Shown here in pieces: positions 30,947 through 39,107 of a stretch of 39,107 bases of DNA. How positions within the stretch are numbered: position 1 is the stretch's first letter; every line of letters begins with the position of its first letter. The notes under the pieces are model-generated. The model was given only the letters and a program-made list of their open reading frames with translations, was not told the origin of the DNA and did not search any database. The position numbers and the translations under genes are program-made. The stretch is taken from positions 1-39,107 of the forward strand of contig JAFGAO010000025.1 in assembly GCA_016933615.1 (NCBI GenBank), written 5' to 3'. This DNA comes from Acidobacteriota bacterium. GTDB lineage: Bacteria; Acidobacteriota; UBA6911.

Positions 30947-31714
30947 GTGGCGGTGAAACCCAGCATCCATAGACTCATTCCCATAGCCGGGCTCCTTATT
31001 TTACTTTCGACGGCACAACCGGTGCTGGCTGCGGGGGATGATTTTTCGGGCCTGGAATTACGTATCGGCGGGGACGACCAGGAAGGGGGCCTGAGCACTC
31101 CCATCCGGATCCTTCTGCTGCTGACGCTGCTGTCCTTTATTCCCGCAATCCTGATTTCCGTTACATCTTTCACGCGCCTGATCATCGTGTCTCATTTTCT
31201 CCGGCAGGCTCTCGGGACTCAAACGATGCCTCCGAACCAGGTGCTGGTCGGACTCTCCCTCTTCCTTACATTTTTTATTATGCAGCCTGTCTTGGAGCGC
31301 ATAAACCAGGACGCGCTGCAGCCGATGCTCGACGGGAAGATGACGGAGATGCAGGCGCTCGACGGCGCCTGCAATCCGCTGCGCGAGTTCATGCTCCGAT
31401 ACACGAGGGAAAAGGATATCGCCCTCTTCCTGGATATCGCGGGGGAATCGAAACCTCAGGATGCGCAGGATCTTCCCATGAGGGTTGTAATCCCCAGTTA
31501 CATGATCTCGGAGCTGAAAACCGCCTTCCAGATCGGATTTGCGATTTTCCTGCCTTTCCTGGTCATTGATATGGTCGTGGCGTCGGTTTTACTGTCCATG
31601 GGCATGATGCAGCTTCCTCCGATCATGATATCCACGCCTTTTAAAATTCTTCTTTTTGTCATGGTGGACGGGTGGAACCTGGTTATCGGCTCGCTCGTCA
31701 AGAGCTTTTATTAG
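30947..31714 (+). CDS. fliP: FliP, flagellar export gate protein
   Basis: 255 residues from a GTG at 30947, chosen because AGAGAGG lies 6 nt upstream and it gives a proper cleavable signal peptide (HRLIPIAGLLILLSTAQPVLA), a known FliP trait. An ATG at 30872 would add 25 charged residues before the signal. The core has four membrane helices with the signature FTRLIIVSHFLRQALGTQTMPPNQVLVGLSLFLTFFIMQPV and VIPSYMISELKTAFQIGFAIFLPFLVIDMVV. FliP forms the export pore with FliQ and FliR. Confidence 0.96.
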   Translation: MAVKPSIHRLIPIAGLLILLSTAQPVLAAGDDFSGLELRIGGDDQEGGLSTPIRILLLLTLLSFIPAILISVTSFTRLIIVSHFLRQALGTQTMPPNQVLVGLSLFLTFFIMQPVLERINQDALQPMLDGKMTEMQALDGACNPLREFMLRYTREKDIALFLDIAGESKPQDAQDLPMRVVIPSYMISELKTAFQIGFAIFLPFLVIDMVVASVLLSMGMMQLPPIMISTPFKILLFVMVDGWNLVIGSLVKSFY

Positions 31715-31734
31715 TCCTACCGGAGATCTTTTCT

Positions 31735-32004
31735 ATGAATCAGGCCATGATTCTGAAGCTTGCGAAAGACACGCTCGAGGTTACGCTGATGGTCAGCGGT
31801 CCGTTGCTCGTCACCGCCCTGGTGGTCGGTCTGGTCGTCAGCATCACGCAGGTCGTGACATCCATACAGGACATGACGCTGTCTTTTGTCCCCAGAATTA
31901 TTGCAGTTCTGGTTGTTTTTCTGCTGGCGCTTCCCTGGATGATGAATGCCCTGCTGTCATTCACTACCCAGCTTTTCAGTCAACTGGGGCGCTATGCGTA
32001 TTGA
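31735..32004 (+). CDS. fliQ: FliQ, flagellar export gate protein
   Basis: 89 residues, the standard FliQ length, from the ATG at 31735 with GGAGA 8 nt upstream. Two membrane helices with the conserved segment GLVVSITQVVTSIQDMTLSFVPRI. The frame is open upstream into fliP without support. It sits between fliP and fliR as usual. Confidence 0.97.
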   Translation: MNQAMILKLAKDTLEVTLMVSGPLLVTALVVGLVVSITQVVTSIQDMTLSFVPRIIAVLVVFLLALPWMMNALLSFTTQLFSQLGRYAY

Positions 32005-32074
32005 TGCATAGGATGCGCCGAAACGAACCCGCTTTCTCCAAGGCTTGCAGGCGCGGGTTACGGCTTCATGAACA

Positions 32075-32854
32075 ATGCCCGCCATTGCCATCACCCAAAC
32101 AGAAATTCTTCAATTTGTCGCGGTACTGTTGCGGGTTTCCGGAGTCGTCGTCTTCGCTCCGTTTTTCGGAAGCTCGTCGTTTCCCTACCAGGTTCGCATA
32201 GCGTTCGCCCTGGTGACATCCTTTCTTCTCGCCCGCCTGCCGCCTCACAACTTTGTCCCCGACGGCCTCGGGCTTACCGGCGCCGCCCTGATTATTGCCG
32301 GAGAAATCGTTTCGGGATTGATACTGGGCCTTGCGGCGAACCTGGTTTTTGCGGGGATACAATACGCGGGGCAATTGATCTCGCTCCAGATGGGTTTCTC
32401 CCTCATCAACCTGATCGATCCGCAGACAAACGTGGAGTCTCCGGTATTTTCATTCATTCACAACTACATAGCTCTCCTGTTTTTTGTCCTCCTGGACGGG
32501 CACCACTGGTTTTTGAAGGCCGTCAGCGAGAGTTTCCACACCATGCCCCTCGGCGGCATACGGATTGAAGCGCCGCTCGTGGAATACGTCGTCCGCCTGT
32601 CGTCGCAGATATTCGTCATAGGTCTGCAGATTGCCGGGCCGGTCATCGTGGTGACTATAATAACGGATATTGTCGTGGGCATCATCGGTCGGGCGGCGCC
32701 CCAGCTGCACATCCTGATACTGGGGCTGCCCCTGAAAATACTGGTGGGTTTCGGCTGCCTCAGTATTTCCCTGTATTTCATTCCGCGCTATCTGGAAACC
32801 CTTTTTGCTTCCATGTATGAAGCCGTCTTTTTGCTGATACGCGGGTTGAGCTGA
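32075..32854 (+). CDS. fliR: FliR, flagellar export gate protein
   Basis: 259 residues with about six membrane helices. The start ILQFVAVLLRVSGVVVFAPFFGSSSFPYQVRIAFAL and the central GLAANLVFAGIQYAGQLISLQMGFSL are typical. FliR completes the FliP5Q4R1 pore. No clear Shine-Dalgarno; a nearby ATG at 32068 is in another frame. Followed by flhB 9 nt later. Confidence 0.97.
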   Translation: MPAIAITQTEILQFVAVLLRVSGVVVFAPFFGSSSFPYQVRIAFALVTSFLLARLPPHNFVPDGLGLTGAALIIAGEIVSGLILGLAANLVFAGIQYAGQLISLQMGFSLINLIDPQTNVESPVFSFIHNYIALLFFVLLDGHHWFLKAVSESFHTMPLGGIRIEAPLVEYVVRLSSQIFVIGLQIAGPVIVVTIITDIVVGIIGRAAPQLHILILGLPLKILVGFGCLSISLYFIPRYLETLFASMYEAVFLLIRGLS

Positions 32855-32863
32855 GGAGCGCCC

Positions 32864-33931
32864 ATGGCTGGCGGAACGGACAAAAAAACAGAACAACCCA
32901 CTAGAAGAAAGCTGAAAAAGGCGCGCGAAAAAGGTCAGGTCGCCAGAAGCCGCGAGGTCCCCGCCGCCGCCGTCCTGATGGGCGTTATCTTGATTTTCTA
33001 CTATTTCGGCCAAAATTTCTTCCACGCGCTTGAGAATGAAATGGCTTCTCTGCTCGACCTTCAAGTACCCCAGGAAATCAACCTGTCCTATCTCTCAACC
33101 ATGATCCGTGGAGTCACGGTACGCACGGCCGCCGTTTTGGCTCCCATCCTGATTGGAGTGCTCGGCTTTTCCGTCCTATCAAACGTTCTGCAGGGAGGGC
33201 TGGCGTTTTCAACCCACGCCCTGAAGCTGAAGCCAGAGAAGCTCAATCCCAAGAACGGATTCAAGAAAATTTTTTCAAAAAACGGCCTCGTGGAACTTGT
33301 TAAAAGCCTCGTTGTCGTCAGCGCCCTTTCTTTCATAACCTACCAGGTGCTCATGAGCCATCTTCCCCTGTATCCCAAGCTGGTGTTGATGAATCCGGGG
33401 AAAATTCTCTACTGGACCGCTTCGATAAGTTTCAGCGTTCTGATCCGAATTGCGTTTTTGATGCTGGTCGTCGCGATCCTGGACTTCTGCTTCCAGAAAT
33501 ACCGTTTTAGAGAGCAGATGAAGATGAGCAAAAAGGAAGTAAGGGAAGAATACAAGGAAATGGAGGGGGATCCGACCACGAAAGGCCGCATCCGGCGGAT
33601 CCAGCGCGCAATGGCCCGAAGGCGGATGATGGCGGATGTCCCGAAGGCGGATGTCGTCGTCACCAACCCCACACATTATGCCGTGGCCCTCTCTTACAAA
33701 ACGGACGAAATGGAAGCCCCCAAAGTCGTTGCCAAGGGTGTCGGATTTTTGGCGCAGAAAATAAAAGAGTTGGCACAGCAGCACGCAATACCCCTGGTGG
33801 AAAACAAACCGCTGGCCCAGGCTTTATACAAATCCGTCGAAATCGGCGCCTATATTCCGGCGCATCTCTACCGAGCCGTAGCTGAAATACTTGCTTATAT
33901 TTACAAGGCCAAAACCATTCTGTACCGGTAG
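32864..33931 (+). CDS. flhB: FlhB, export switch protein
   Basis: 355 residues. Four membrane helices (about 33-50, 88-110, 143-163, 186-208) followed by the cytoplasmic domain with the autocleavage motif NPTH (268-271). Cleavage there and contact with FliK switch export from hook to filament proteins. The C-terminus ends without an added domain. GAGGAG precedes the ATG. Confidence 0.98.
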   Translation: MAGGTDKKTEQPTRRKLKKAREKGQVARSREVPAAAVLMGVILIFYYFGQNFFHALENEMASLLDLQVPQEINLSYLSTMIRGVTVRTAAVLAPILIGVLGFSVLSNVLQGGLAFSTHALKLKPEKLNPKNGFKKIFSKNGLVELVKSLVVVSALSFITYQVLMSHLPLYPKLVLMNPGKILYWTASISFSVLIRIAFLMLVVAILDFCFQKYRFREQMKMSKKEVREEYKEMEGDPTTKGRIRRIQRAMARRRMMADVPKADVVVTNPTHYAVALSYKTDEMEAPKVVAKGVGFLAQKIKELAQQHAIPLVENKPLAQALYKSVEIGAYIPAHLYRAVAEILAYIYKAKTILYR

Positions 33932-33956
33932 GAAGGCTTTTCCGACAGGGCCTTCC
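33931..33956 (+). terminator. Hairpin after flhB
   Basis: GGAAGGC and GCCTTCC form a 7-bp stem around 12 nt, overlapping the last base of the flhB stop. No T run follows, so at most a weak terminator before the flhA unit. Confidence 0.3.
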
Positions 33957-33986
33957 CGAATGAAAAGAGGCATTGGATGAATAGAC

Positions 33987-34002
33987 TGGAATGCAAATTG
34001 CG
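33987..34002 (+). promoter_or_regulatory. Possible sigma-54 promoter of flhA-flhF-flhG-fliA
   Basis: TGGAAT-GCAAA-TTGCG keeps the invariant GG and GC with 10 bp between them and has a good -12 (TTGC), but the -24 has two mismatches. Position about 50 bp before flhA and after the flhB hairpin is right for a separate unit, as in Pseudomonas where flhA has its own promoter. Confidence 0.5.
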
Positions 34003-34052
34003 TCTTCATCCGGCCGAGCGAAAGATTGAGATCGGGAGATTCACAGAAAAAA

Positions 34053-36137
34053 ATGAGTGTTGAGTCCACAGCCACACTTGCCAGCCTTACAAAAGCCTTC
34101 GGAAAACTCCACATGGTTATCCCCGTCGGCGTAATGGGGATCCTGCTTGTCATGGTTATGCCCATGCCCACCATGATCATGGATCTCCTGATCAGCCTTA
34201 ATATTACATGCTCCCTTCTTGTTCTGCTGGTTTCGATGTACATCAAGCAGCCGGTAAGCTTTTCCGTATTTCCTTCGCTCCTTCTCATCATCACGCTGTT
34301 TCGACTTTCACTGAATATCGCTTCCACGCGGCTCATACTGCTCCGCGGTTCCGGAGGGGAGGATGCGGCAGGCAAGGTCATCCAGTCTTTCGGTCAGTTT
34401 GTCGTCGGGGGCAATTATTTAGTCGGCATCATCGTATTTCTTGTTCTCGTCGCCATACAGTACATTGTAATCAACCACGGTGCCACGCGCATTTCCGAAG
34501 TCACGGCACGCTTCACCCTGGATGCAATGCCCGGCAAACAGATGGCCATCGATGCCGATATGAATGCCGGCATCATCAATGAATCCGAAGCGCGGGAACG
34601 CAGGACTCAGATCTCCAGGGAATCGGAATTTTACGGGGCCATGGACGGGGCCATCCGCTTCACGGCCCGCGACGCCATTGCAAGCATCATTATCCTGACA
34701 ATCAACATCATCGGCGGATTTCTGATCGGCGTCCTCCAATTCGACATGGAACTGGTGGATGCGGCGAAAAGATTCACCATCCTGACGGTAGGCGACGGTT
34801 TGGTAACGGCGATTCCGTCGCTGCTGATTTCCGTTGCCGGCGGCATCATCACGACCCGCGCCGCCTCGGAAACGAACCTCGGCGAGGAGGTCGCCACCCA
34901 GTTATTCAGTAATCCGGTGCCGGTTTCCATCGGCGCCGGTTTTCTTTTCGTCTTCGGATTGATCCCGGGCCTTCCCATGATGCCTTTTTTCGTGCTCGGA
35001 ACCGCGACCGGGATTCTGGCTTACCGGAGAAGCATGAAGCAGAAGGAAGAAAAGCTGTTTCTTGAGAAAACGAAGCTGGAAAAGGACGCTGCGGAGAAGA
35101 CCAAGGACAGGATAGAAGGACTGCTCAAGGTGGATATGCTGGGGATAGAAATGGGATACGGACTGATACGGTACGTGGATGCGAGCCAGGGCGGAGATTT
35201 CCTGGAACGGATCAAATCAATCCGGCGCCAGATCGCGCTGGATTTGGGGGTGATCGTCCCTCCCGTTCATATCACCGACAACCTGCAGTTGAATCCGAGG
35301 CAGTACGCCATTCTTCTGAAGGGCGTGCAGATTGCGCGGGGGGAACTGGTTCAGGACCACCTGCTGGCCATCAATCCCGGCACCGCACACGAGGAAATTA
35401 CCGGCATGGAAACCGTGGAACCCGCCTTCGGGCTGCAGGCGAAGTGGATTAAGGCCAAGGAACGGGAAACGGCCCAGGCCGCCGGCTATACGCTGGTGGA
35501 TCCGGCTACGGTACTGGCGACCCATTTAACCGAAATCATCAAGTCCCATGCATACGAACTCCTGGGGCGGCAAGAGACCAAGAGCCTGCTGGACATGGTG
35601 GCCGAAACCCACCCGAAGGTCGTGGAGGAACTGGTCCCCAAGGTGCTTTCCCTGGGAGATGTGCAGAAGGTACTGCAGAACCTGCTGAAGGAAAGAGTGA
35701 GCATCCGGGATACCGTGACGATTCTGGAAACGCTGGCTGATTTCGGAGCTTACACAAAAAATACGGCACTGCTGACGGAATATTGCCGGCAGACTCTCGG
35801 TCGATCCCTGTGCAAACCCTATCAGACCGATGGCGGGGACCTTCAGGTCTTCACCGTCAGTCCGGACCTGGAAAAGAACATACAGGATGCCGTCGTGAAT
35901 TCGGACACGGGATCGTACCTGGCCATGGAGCCTAAGGAGGCGAAGGACATCATGGACCGTTTCCGACGCATTGTGGAAACGGCGGGTTCTTCGGGCGGCC
36001 CTGTGGTTCTCTGTTCCCCAAACGTCCGGATGTATGTCCGGCAGCTTTTGGAGCGGGTTTTACCGAACGTCGCCATTCTGTCCCACAGTGAAATCCCGCA
36101 CAGCATTCGAATTCTTTCTCTGGGCATGGTGACCTAG
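34053..36137 (+). CDS. flhA: FlhA, flagellar export gate and receptor protein
   Basis: 694 residues from the ATG at 34053. About eight membrane helices in the first 340 residues with the FHIPEP signature (TLFRLSLNIASTRLILL) and the conserved cytoplasmic loop (ATRISEVTARFTLDAMPGKQMAIDADMNAGIINESEARERR). The C-terminal half is the docking domain for chaperone-substrate complexes. An upstream in-frame TTG at 34026 is possible; the ATG has GGGAG 14 nt upstream, slightly far, so the start is not certain. Confidence 0.97.
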   Translation: MSVESTATLASLTKAFGKLHMVIPVGVMGILLVMVMPMPTMIMDLLISLNITCSLLVLLVSMYIKQPVSFSVFPSLLLIITLFRLSLNIASTRLILLRGSGGEDAAGKVIQSFGQFVVGGNYLVGIIVFLVLVAIQYIVINHGATRISEVTARFTLDAMPGKQMAIDADMNAGIINESEARERRTQISRESEFYGAMDGAIRFTARDAIASIIILTINIIGGFLIGVLQFDMELVDAAKRFTILTVGDGLVTAIPSLLISVAGGIITTRAASETNLGEEVATQLFSNPVPVSIGAGFLFVFGLIPGLPMMPFFVLGTATGILAYRRSMKQKEEKLFLEKTKLEKDAAEKTKDRIEGLLKVDMLGIEMGYGLIRYVDASQGGDFLERIKSIRRQIALDLGVIVPPVHITDNLQLNPRQYAILLKGVQIARGELVQDHLLAINPGTAHEEITGMETVEPAFGLQAKWIKAKERETAQAAGYTLVDPATVLATHLTEIIKSHAYELLGRQETKSLLDMVAETHPKVVEELVPKVLSLGDVQKVLQNLLKERVSIRDTVTILETLADFGAYTKNTALLTEYCRQTLGRSLCKPYQTDGGDLQVFTVSPDLEKNIQDAVVNSDTGSYLAMEPKEAKDIMDRFRRIVETAGSSGGPVVLCSPNVRMYVRQLLERVLPNVAILSHSEIPHSIRILSLGMVT

Positions 36138-36138
36138 G

Positions 36139-37353
36139 ATGAAGATAAAGACCTTCTATTCCAAAACCATGGCGGAAGCGTTCAAAGAAATCAAAACCCA
36201 CCTGGGGCCCAATGCCATCCTGCTGTCGACGAAAGAGATCCCCCGGAGGTCGGGAGTATGGGGACAGGTATCCGGATTTGAGGTGGTCGCGGCCTGCGAC
36301 GACGCAGGGGCCGTCGACTTTTTCTCAGAGGCCGAAGGCGGCGACGGTTCCGCGGGATCAGCACGGCGTCCCGAAACCGGGGCCCGGAAAGACCTGGCGC
36401 ATATCCTCGCCACCGGCACCTACACGCCGGCAAGGCTGGCGGCGCAGCAGGCTGTGGCGCACCACAGGCGTTCCCCGGCCGGAACAGCCAGCCTCTCCGG
36501 GGGAATAACGGAATTCCCGGAACGATCCGAGAATGAGGACCCGCTTTCGATGGGCAGGATCGCCGGCCGCGTACGCCTCGATCTGATCGGCAGCGGTATC
36601 GACGCCGAACTCGCAGACAGACTGGTCTCCACGGCGTGCGAAGGGTTGACACCCAGCCAATGCCGGAATCGCGGGCTCCTGCTCGGCGCCGTTGCCCGCG
36701 CCGCTCTGAAAATGGTTCCCGCAATATCGGACCGGGACGGGATCCCCGGGAAAAGGATCGTGGCGTTCGTCGGCCCTACTGGGGTCGGAAAGACCACATC
36801 CATCGCCAAACTCGCGGCGCACCTTGCCTTGAGGAAAAAGAAGAAGGTGCTTCTAGTGACAACGGACGGATACCGTATCGGGGCCATCGATCAGCTGCGC
36901 GCGTATGCGGGCTTCATGGGCATCCCGTTCCGGTTCGCCGACCAGGTGCCCGACCTGGCGCGCACAATAGAGGAACACAGGCAGCGCGATTTCATCCTTG
37001 TCGATACCGCGGGGCGCAGTCCGCGGGACATGAACGCCATCCGTCCCATCGCCGAATTCCTCGGAAAATCCGGGGATACGGAGCGGCACCTGGTTCTGAG
37101 CGTCACGACAAACTCAAGGGATCTGCGCGCGGCAATGGATGCATTCGAAATCTGCGCCCCGGATCACCTGTTGTTTACCAAACTGGACGAGACAGCGGCT
37201 GCCGGGCCGATATTGAACGAAATTATTCGAACCCGGAAATCATTCTCTTTTTACAGCGACGGACAGAAAGTGCCCGAGGACCTGCACGCGGTAACGGGAG
37301 AATTCATTTCGGATCTGATACTCAACCGAAAAGAAGTTTCATTTAAGGAATGA
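36139..37353 (+). CDS. flhF: FlhF, SRP-like GTPase for flagellar placement
   Basis: 404 residues. The basic N-terminus (MKIKTFYSKTMAEAFKEIKTHLGPNAILLST) is the FlhF B domain; residues 55-140 are a poorly conserved linker; the NG GTPase part begins near 140 with G1 VGPTGVGKTT (211-220), then TTDGYRIGAIDQLRAYA, LVDTAGRSPRD and a late TKLDE. It dimerises with GTP, marks the cell pole and is switched off by FlhG. It starts 1 nt after flhA and its stop is followed at once by flhG. Confidence 0.97.
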   Translation: MKIKTFYSKTMAEAFKEIKTHLGPNAILLSTKEIPRRSGVWGQVSGFEVVAACDDAGAVDFFSEAEGGDGSAGSARRPETGARKDLAHILATGTYTPARLAAQQAVAHHRRSPAGTASLSGGITEFPERSENEDPLSMGRIAGRVRLDLIGSGIDAELADRLVSTACEGLTPSQCRNRGLLLGAVARAALKMVPAISDRDGIPGKRIVAFVGPTGVGKTTSIAKLAAHLALRKKKKVLLVTTDGYRIGAIDQLRAYAGFMGIPFRFADQVPDLARTIEEHRQRDFILVDTAGRSPRDMNAIRPIAEFLGKSGDTERHLVLSVTTNSRDLRAAMDAFEICAPDHLLFTKLDETAAAGPILNEIIRTRKSFSFYSDGQKVPEDLHAVTGEFISDLILNRKEVSFKE

Positions 37354-37355
37354 TT

Positions 37356-38267
37356 ATGAAGCCTGATTTCAATCGACAGCACGGTGCAGCCGGGCACCAA
37401 AGCCACAAGACCCGAGCGTCCCGTATCGCTTCATCCGAGGATTCTTTTTTGAAGGTCGATGCTGCGGGGCCCAAGGTCCTGGCCGTGACCAGCGGTAAGG
37501 GAGGGGTCGGGAAGACGAACGTGGTTGCGAATCTGGCTTTCAGCCTTTCGGAACTGGGCAGCAAAGTTGTGGTCCTGGATGCCGATTTCGGGCTGGCCAA
37601 TATCGACGTGCTGCTCGGCCTGACTCCGCGTTTCCATCTCGGGCACGTGCTCTTCGGCAACAAGTCCCTGGCGGAAATAATGGTTCAGGGCCCGAAAGGA
37701 ATTCGGATCATACCCGCCAGCTCGGGACTTCAGCGCATGTCGGAATTGACCCCGGCGCAGCGCAATCACCTGGTGGAATGCTTCTCCAACCTGGATGGAG
37801 ACGCGGATTATTTCCTGATTGATACGGCGGCGGGCATTTCACGCAACGTGATCCACTTTCTTCTGTCGGCCCAGGAAGTCATTGTCGTCAGCGCTCCCGA
37901 ACCGACCGCCATCGTGGACGCCTACGCTGTTATCAAGATCATTCTTGCCGCCGACCACAAAAAGAAGATTCAGGTTCTTATCAACTCAGTGGAGAGCGCG
38001 GATGACGCCCACGAGGTTTACTGTCAGATCAACTCGGTCGTCAAAAGATTTCTGCGCCGGGAAGTGGATTATCTCGGGCACGTGCAGCGCGACTCCTGTG
38101 TGACGCAAGCCGTCCGCAGCCAGACGCTGGTGACGCAACGATACCCGGACGCGTCTTCGAGCCGATGTTTCCGCAGTTTGGCCCGGCGTTTGGGAATGCA
38201 GGGGCGAGGGGACCCGTTCGGCGGAGGCCTTGTCTGGAAAAAACTGCTGAATGACTGGATTAATTGA
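37356..38267 (+). CDS. flhG: FlhG/FleN, MinD-like ATPase for flagellar number
   Basis: 303 residues from the ATG at 37356, which has AGGA 6 nt upstream; an ATG at 37350 overlaps the flhF stop but has no room for a ribosome site. The deviant Walker A is KGGVGKTN (48-55), then LDADFGLANIDVLLGL and FLIDTAAGIS. The tail (QTLVTQRYPDASSSRCFRSLARRL) matches FlhG. Usual FlhG proteins have an N-terminal DQAxxLR helix that activates FlhF; the 38 residues before the ATPase domain here show no such motif. FleN in Pseudomonas also represses FleQ, so it may act on the FleQ-like protein of this window. Confidence 0.95.
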   Translation: MKPDFNRQHGAAGHQSHKTRASRIASSEDSFLKVDAAGPKVLAVTSGKGGVGKTNVVANLAFSLSELGSKVVVLDADFGLANIDVLLGLTPRFHLGHVLFGNKSLAEIMVQGPKGIRIIPASSGLQRMSELTPAQRNHLVECFSNLDGDADYFLIDTAAGISRNVIHFLLSAQEVIVVSAPEPTAIVDAYAVIKIILAADHKKKIQVLINSVESADDAHEVYCQINSVVKRFLRREVDYLGHVQRDSCVTQAVRSQTLVTQRYPDASSSRCFRSLARRLGMQGRGDPFGGGLVWKKLLNDWIN

Positions 38268-38370
38268 GAAAACGTTCTTCTGATCCTCTTCAGTGAGAAC
38301 GAAACAATGCTTTTTGAATAGCCACCCGGACTGCCGTTGGTGAAGCAGTCCCGCGTAAGAGGATAAAAAC

Positions 38371-39107
38371 ATGCAGGAATTGGTCAGCCGTTCCAGAGTA
38401 TACGAATCAGCGGTTCCATCGAATCCCGAACGGGATGAACTGATCCTCGAGCATCTGCCCCAGATCAAGTACATCGCCCAGCGGATTTCGACCAAGCTGC
38501 CGTCTCATGTCGAACTGAACGACCTCGTGAGCGCCGGTGTGCTCGGACTGCTGGACGCCATCGACAAATTCGATGCGAACCGCGGCGTAAAATTCAAAAC
38601 CTACGCAGAACTCCGGATCAAGGGAGCCATTTTAGACAGCCTGCGCAATTTGGACTGGGCGCCGCGCTCGCTTCGTAAAAAAAGCAAGGACCTTGAAAAA
38701 GTCTATCGGGAGCTGGAGCAGCGACTGGGGCGTCCCGCCACGGACAAGGAAGTCTGCGAATATATGGGGATCCCCCTGGAAGAATTCTACGGACTTGTGG
38801 ATCAGATCAAAGGATTGAACCTGGGCAGCTTTCAGGAACTTTCTTCCCAAGACGATGATCCGAACGGCGAACCGCTCGTCAAGTATGTGCCGGATGCGCC
38901 CCAGATGGACCCGTTTTTCGTATTCCACAAGTCGGAAATTCAAGGCATTCTCAGCACGGCCATCGATACGCTCCCCAAGAAGGAACGCCTGGTCGTTTCC
39001 CTTTATTACTTCGATGAATTGACGATGAAAGAGATAGGCAAGGTTCTCGGCGTGAACGAATCCCGCGTGTCGCAACTGCATACCAAGGCCATGCTGCGGC
39101 TGCGCAC
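38371..39107 (+). CDS. fliA: FliA, flagellar sigma factor 28 (3' end beyond window)
   Basis: The frame is open from the ATG at 38371 to the window end, 245 complete codons, so only the last few residues can be missing. Region 2 is clear (IKYIAQRISTKLPSHVELNDLVSAGVLGLLDAIDKFD and FKTYAELRIKGAILDSLRNLDWAPRSLR), region 3 follows (LEQRLGRPATDKEVCEYMGI), and region 4 has LPKKERLVVSLYYFDELTMKEIGKVLGVNESRVSQL. It directs late genes such as flagellin and is held by FlgM until the hook is complete. AGAGGATAAAAAC precedes the start. It follows flhF-flhG as in many polar flagellates. Confidence 0.96.
   Translation, partial: MQELVSRSRVYESAVPSNPERDELILEHLPQIKYIAQRISTKLPSHVELNDLVSAGVLGLLDAIDKFDANRGVKFKTYAELRIKGAILDSLRNLDWAPRSLRKKSKDLEKVYRELEQRLGRPATDKEVCEYMGIPLEEFYGLVDQIKGLNLGSFQELSSQDDDPNGEPLVKYVPDAPQMDPFFVFHKSEIQGILSTAIDTLPKKERLVVSLYYFDELTMKEIGKVLGVNESRVSQLHTKAMLRLR

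Noticed and set aside
1-39107. tRNA, rRNA, CRISPR, insertion sequence or phage features
   Set aside because: No cloverleaf, rRNA-like stretch, spaced repeat array, transposase or terminal inverted repeats were seen on either strand.

Overview
The window is a housekeeping-plus-motility segment of a Gram-negative, motile, type-IV-piliated bacterium with a moderately GC-rich genome. The gene set and order (pilMNOPQ, rplM-rpsI-rpsB-tsf-pyrH-frr, then one long flagellar cluster ending flhA-flhF-flhG-fliA, driven by sigma-54 promoters and NtrC-type regulators) suggest a Desulfobacterota (former Deltaproteobacteria) genome, perhaps near the Syntrophobacter/sulfate-reducer lineages. That placement is inference from synteny and protein style; no rRNA gene is present to confirm it.

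Layout. 1-3507 (minus): type IV pilus inner-membrane and secretin operon pilM-N-O-P-Q, with pilQ cut by the window edge. 3508-3845: divergent intergenic region with a strong -35 for the ribosomal genes and a CRP/FNR-like palindrome. 3846-10741 (plus): rplM, rpsI, rpsB (with a long acidic/Ala-rich tail), tsf (short form), pyrH, frr, efp (Asn at the modification site) and speA. 10769-12154 (minus): argH. 12301-13713 (minus): a FleQ/FlrA-like sigma-54 activator with its own terminator. 13714-14101: a regulatory region with a FleQ-type box, a second palindrome and a sigma-54 promoter. 14102-16802 (plus): a cytosolic PAS histidine kinase overlapping a second sigma-54 response regulator (FleS/FleR or FlrB/FlrC type). 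17039-39107 (plus): flgB, flgC, fliE, fliF, fliG, fliH, fliI, fliJ, fliK, flgD, flgE, a GAF-GGDEF diguanylate cyclase, fliL, fliN, fliO, fliP, fliQ, fliR, flhB, flhA, flhF, flhG and fliA (cut at its 3' end).

How it fits together. The regulatory logic resembles the Pseudomonas/Vibrio flagellar hierarchy: a FleQ-like master activator is divergently placed from a kinase/regulator pair whose sigma-54 promoter has a sequence matching the Pseudomonas FleQ consensus about 110 bp upstream. Four more -24/-12 elements precede flgB, flgD, fliL and, more weakly, flhA, so the structural genes look like sigma-54 class genes switched on by the kinase/regulator pair. FlhF/FlhG set flagellar position and number, and FliA serves late genes outside the window. 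Within the export/basal-body set fliM is missing from its usual place between fliL and fliN, FlgD is reduced to its N-terminal domain, and a diguanylate cyclase sits between flgE and fliL.

I see no mobile element, CRISPR array, tRNA, rRNA or recognisable riboswitch. The most novel material is regulatory (FleQ-type boxes, leader hairpins) and residue-level (EF-P tip, the FleQ-like receiver, the FlhG N-terminus).
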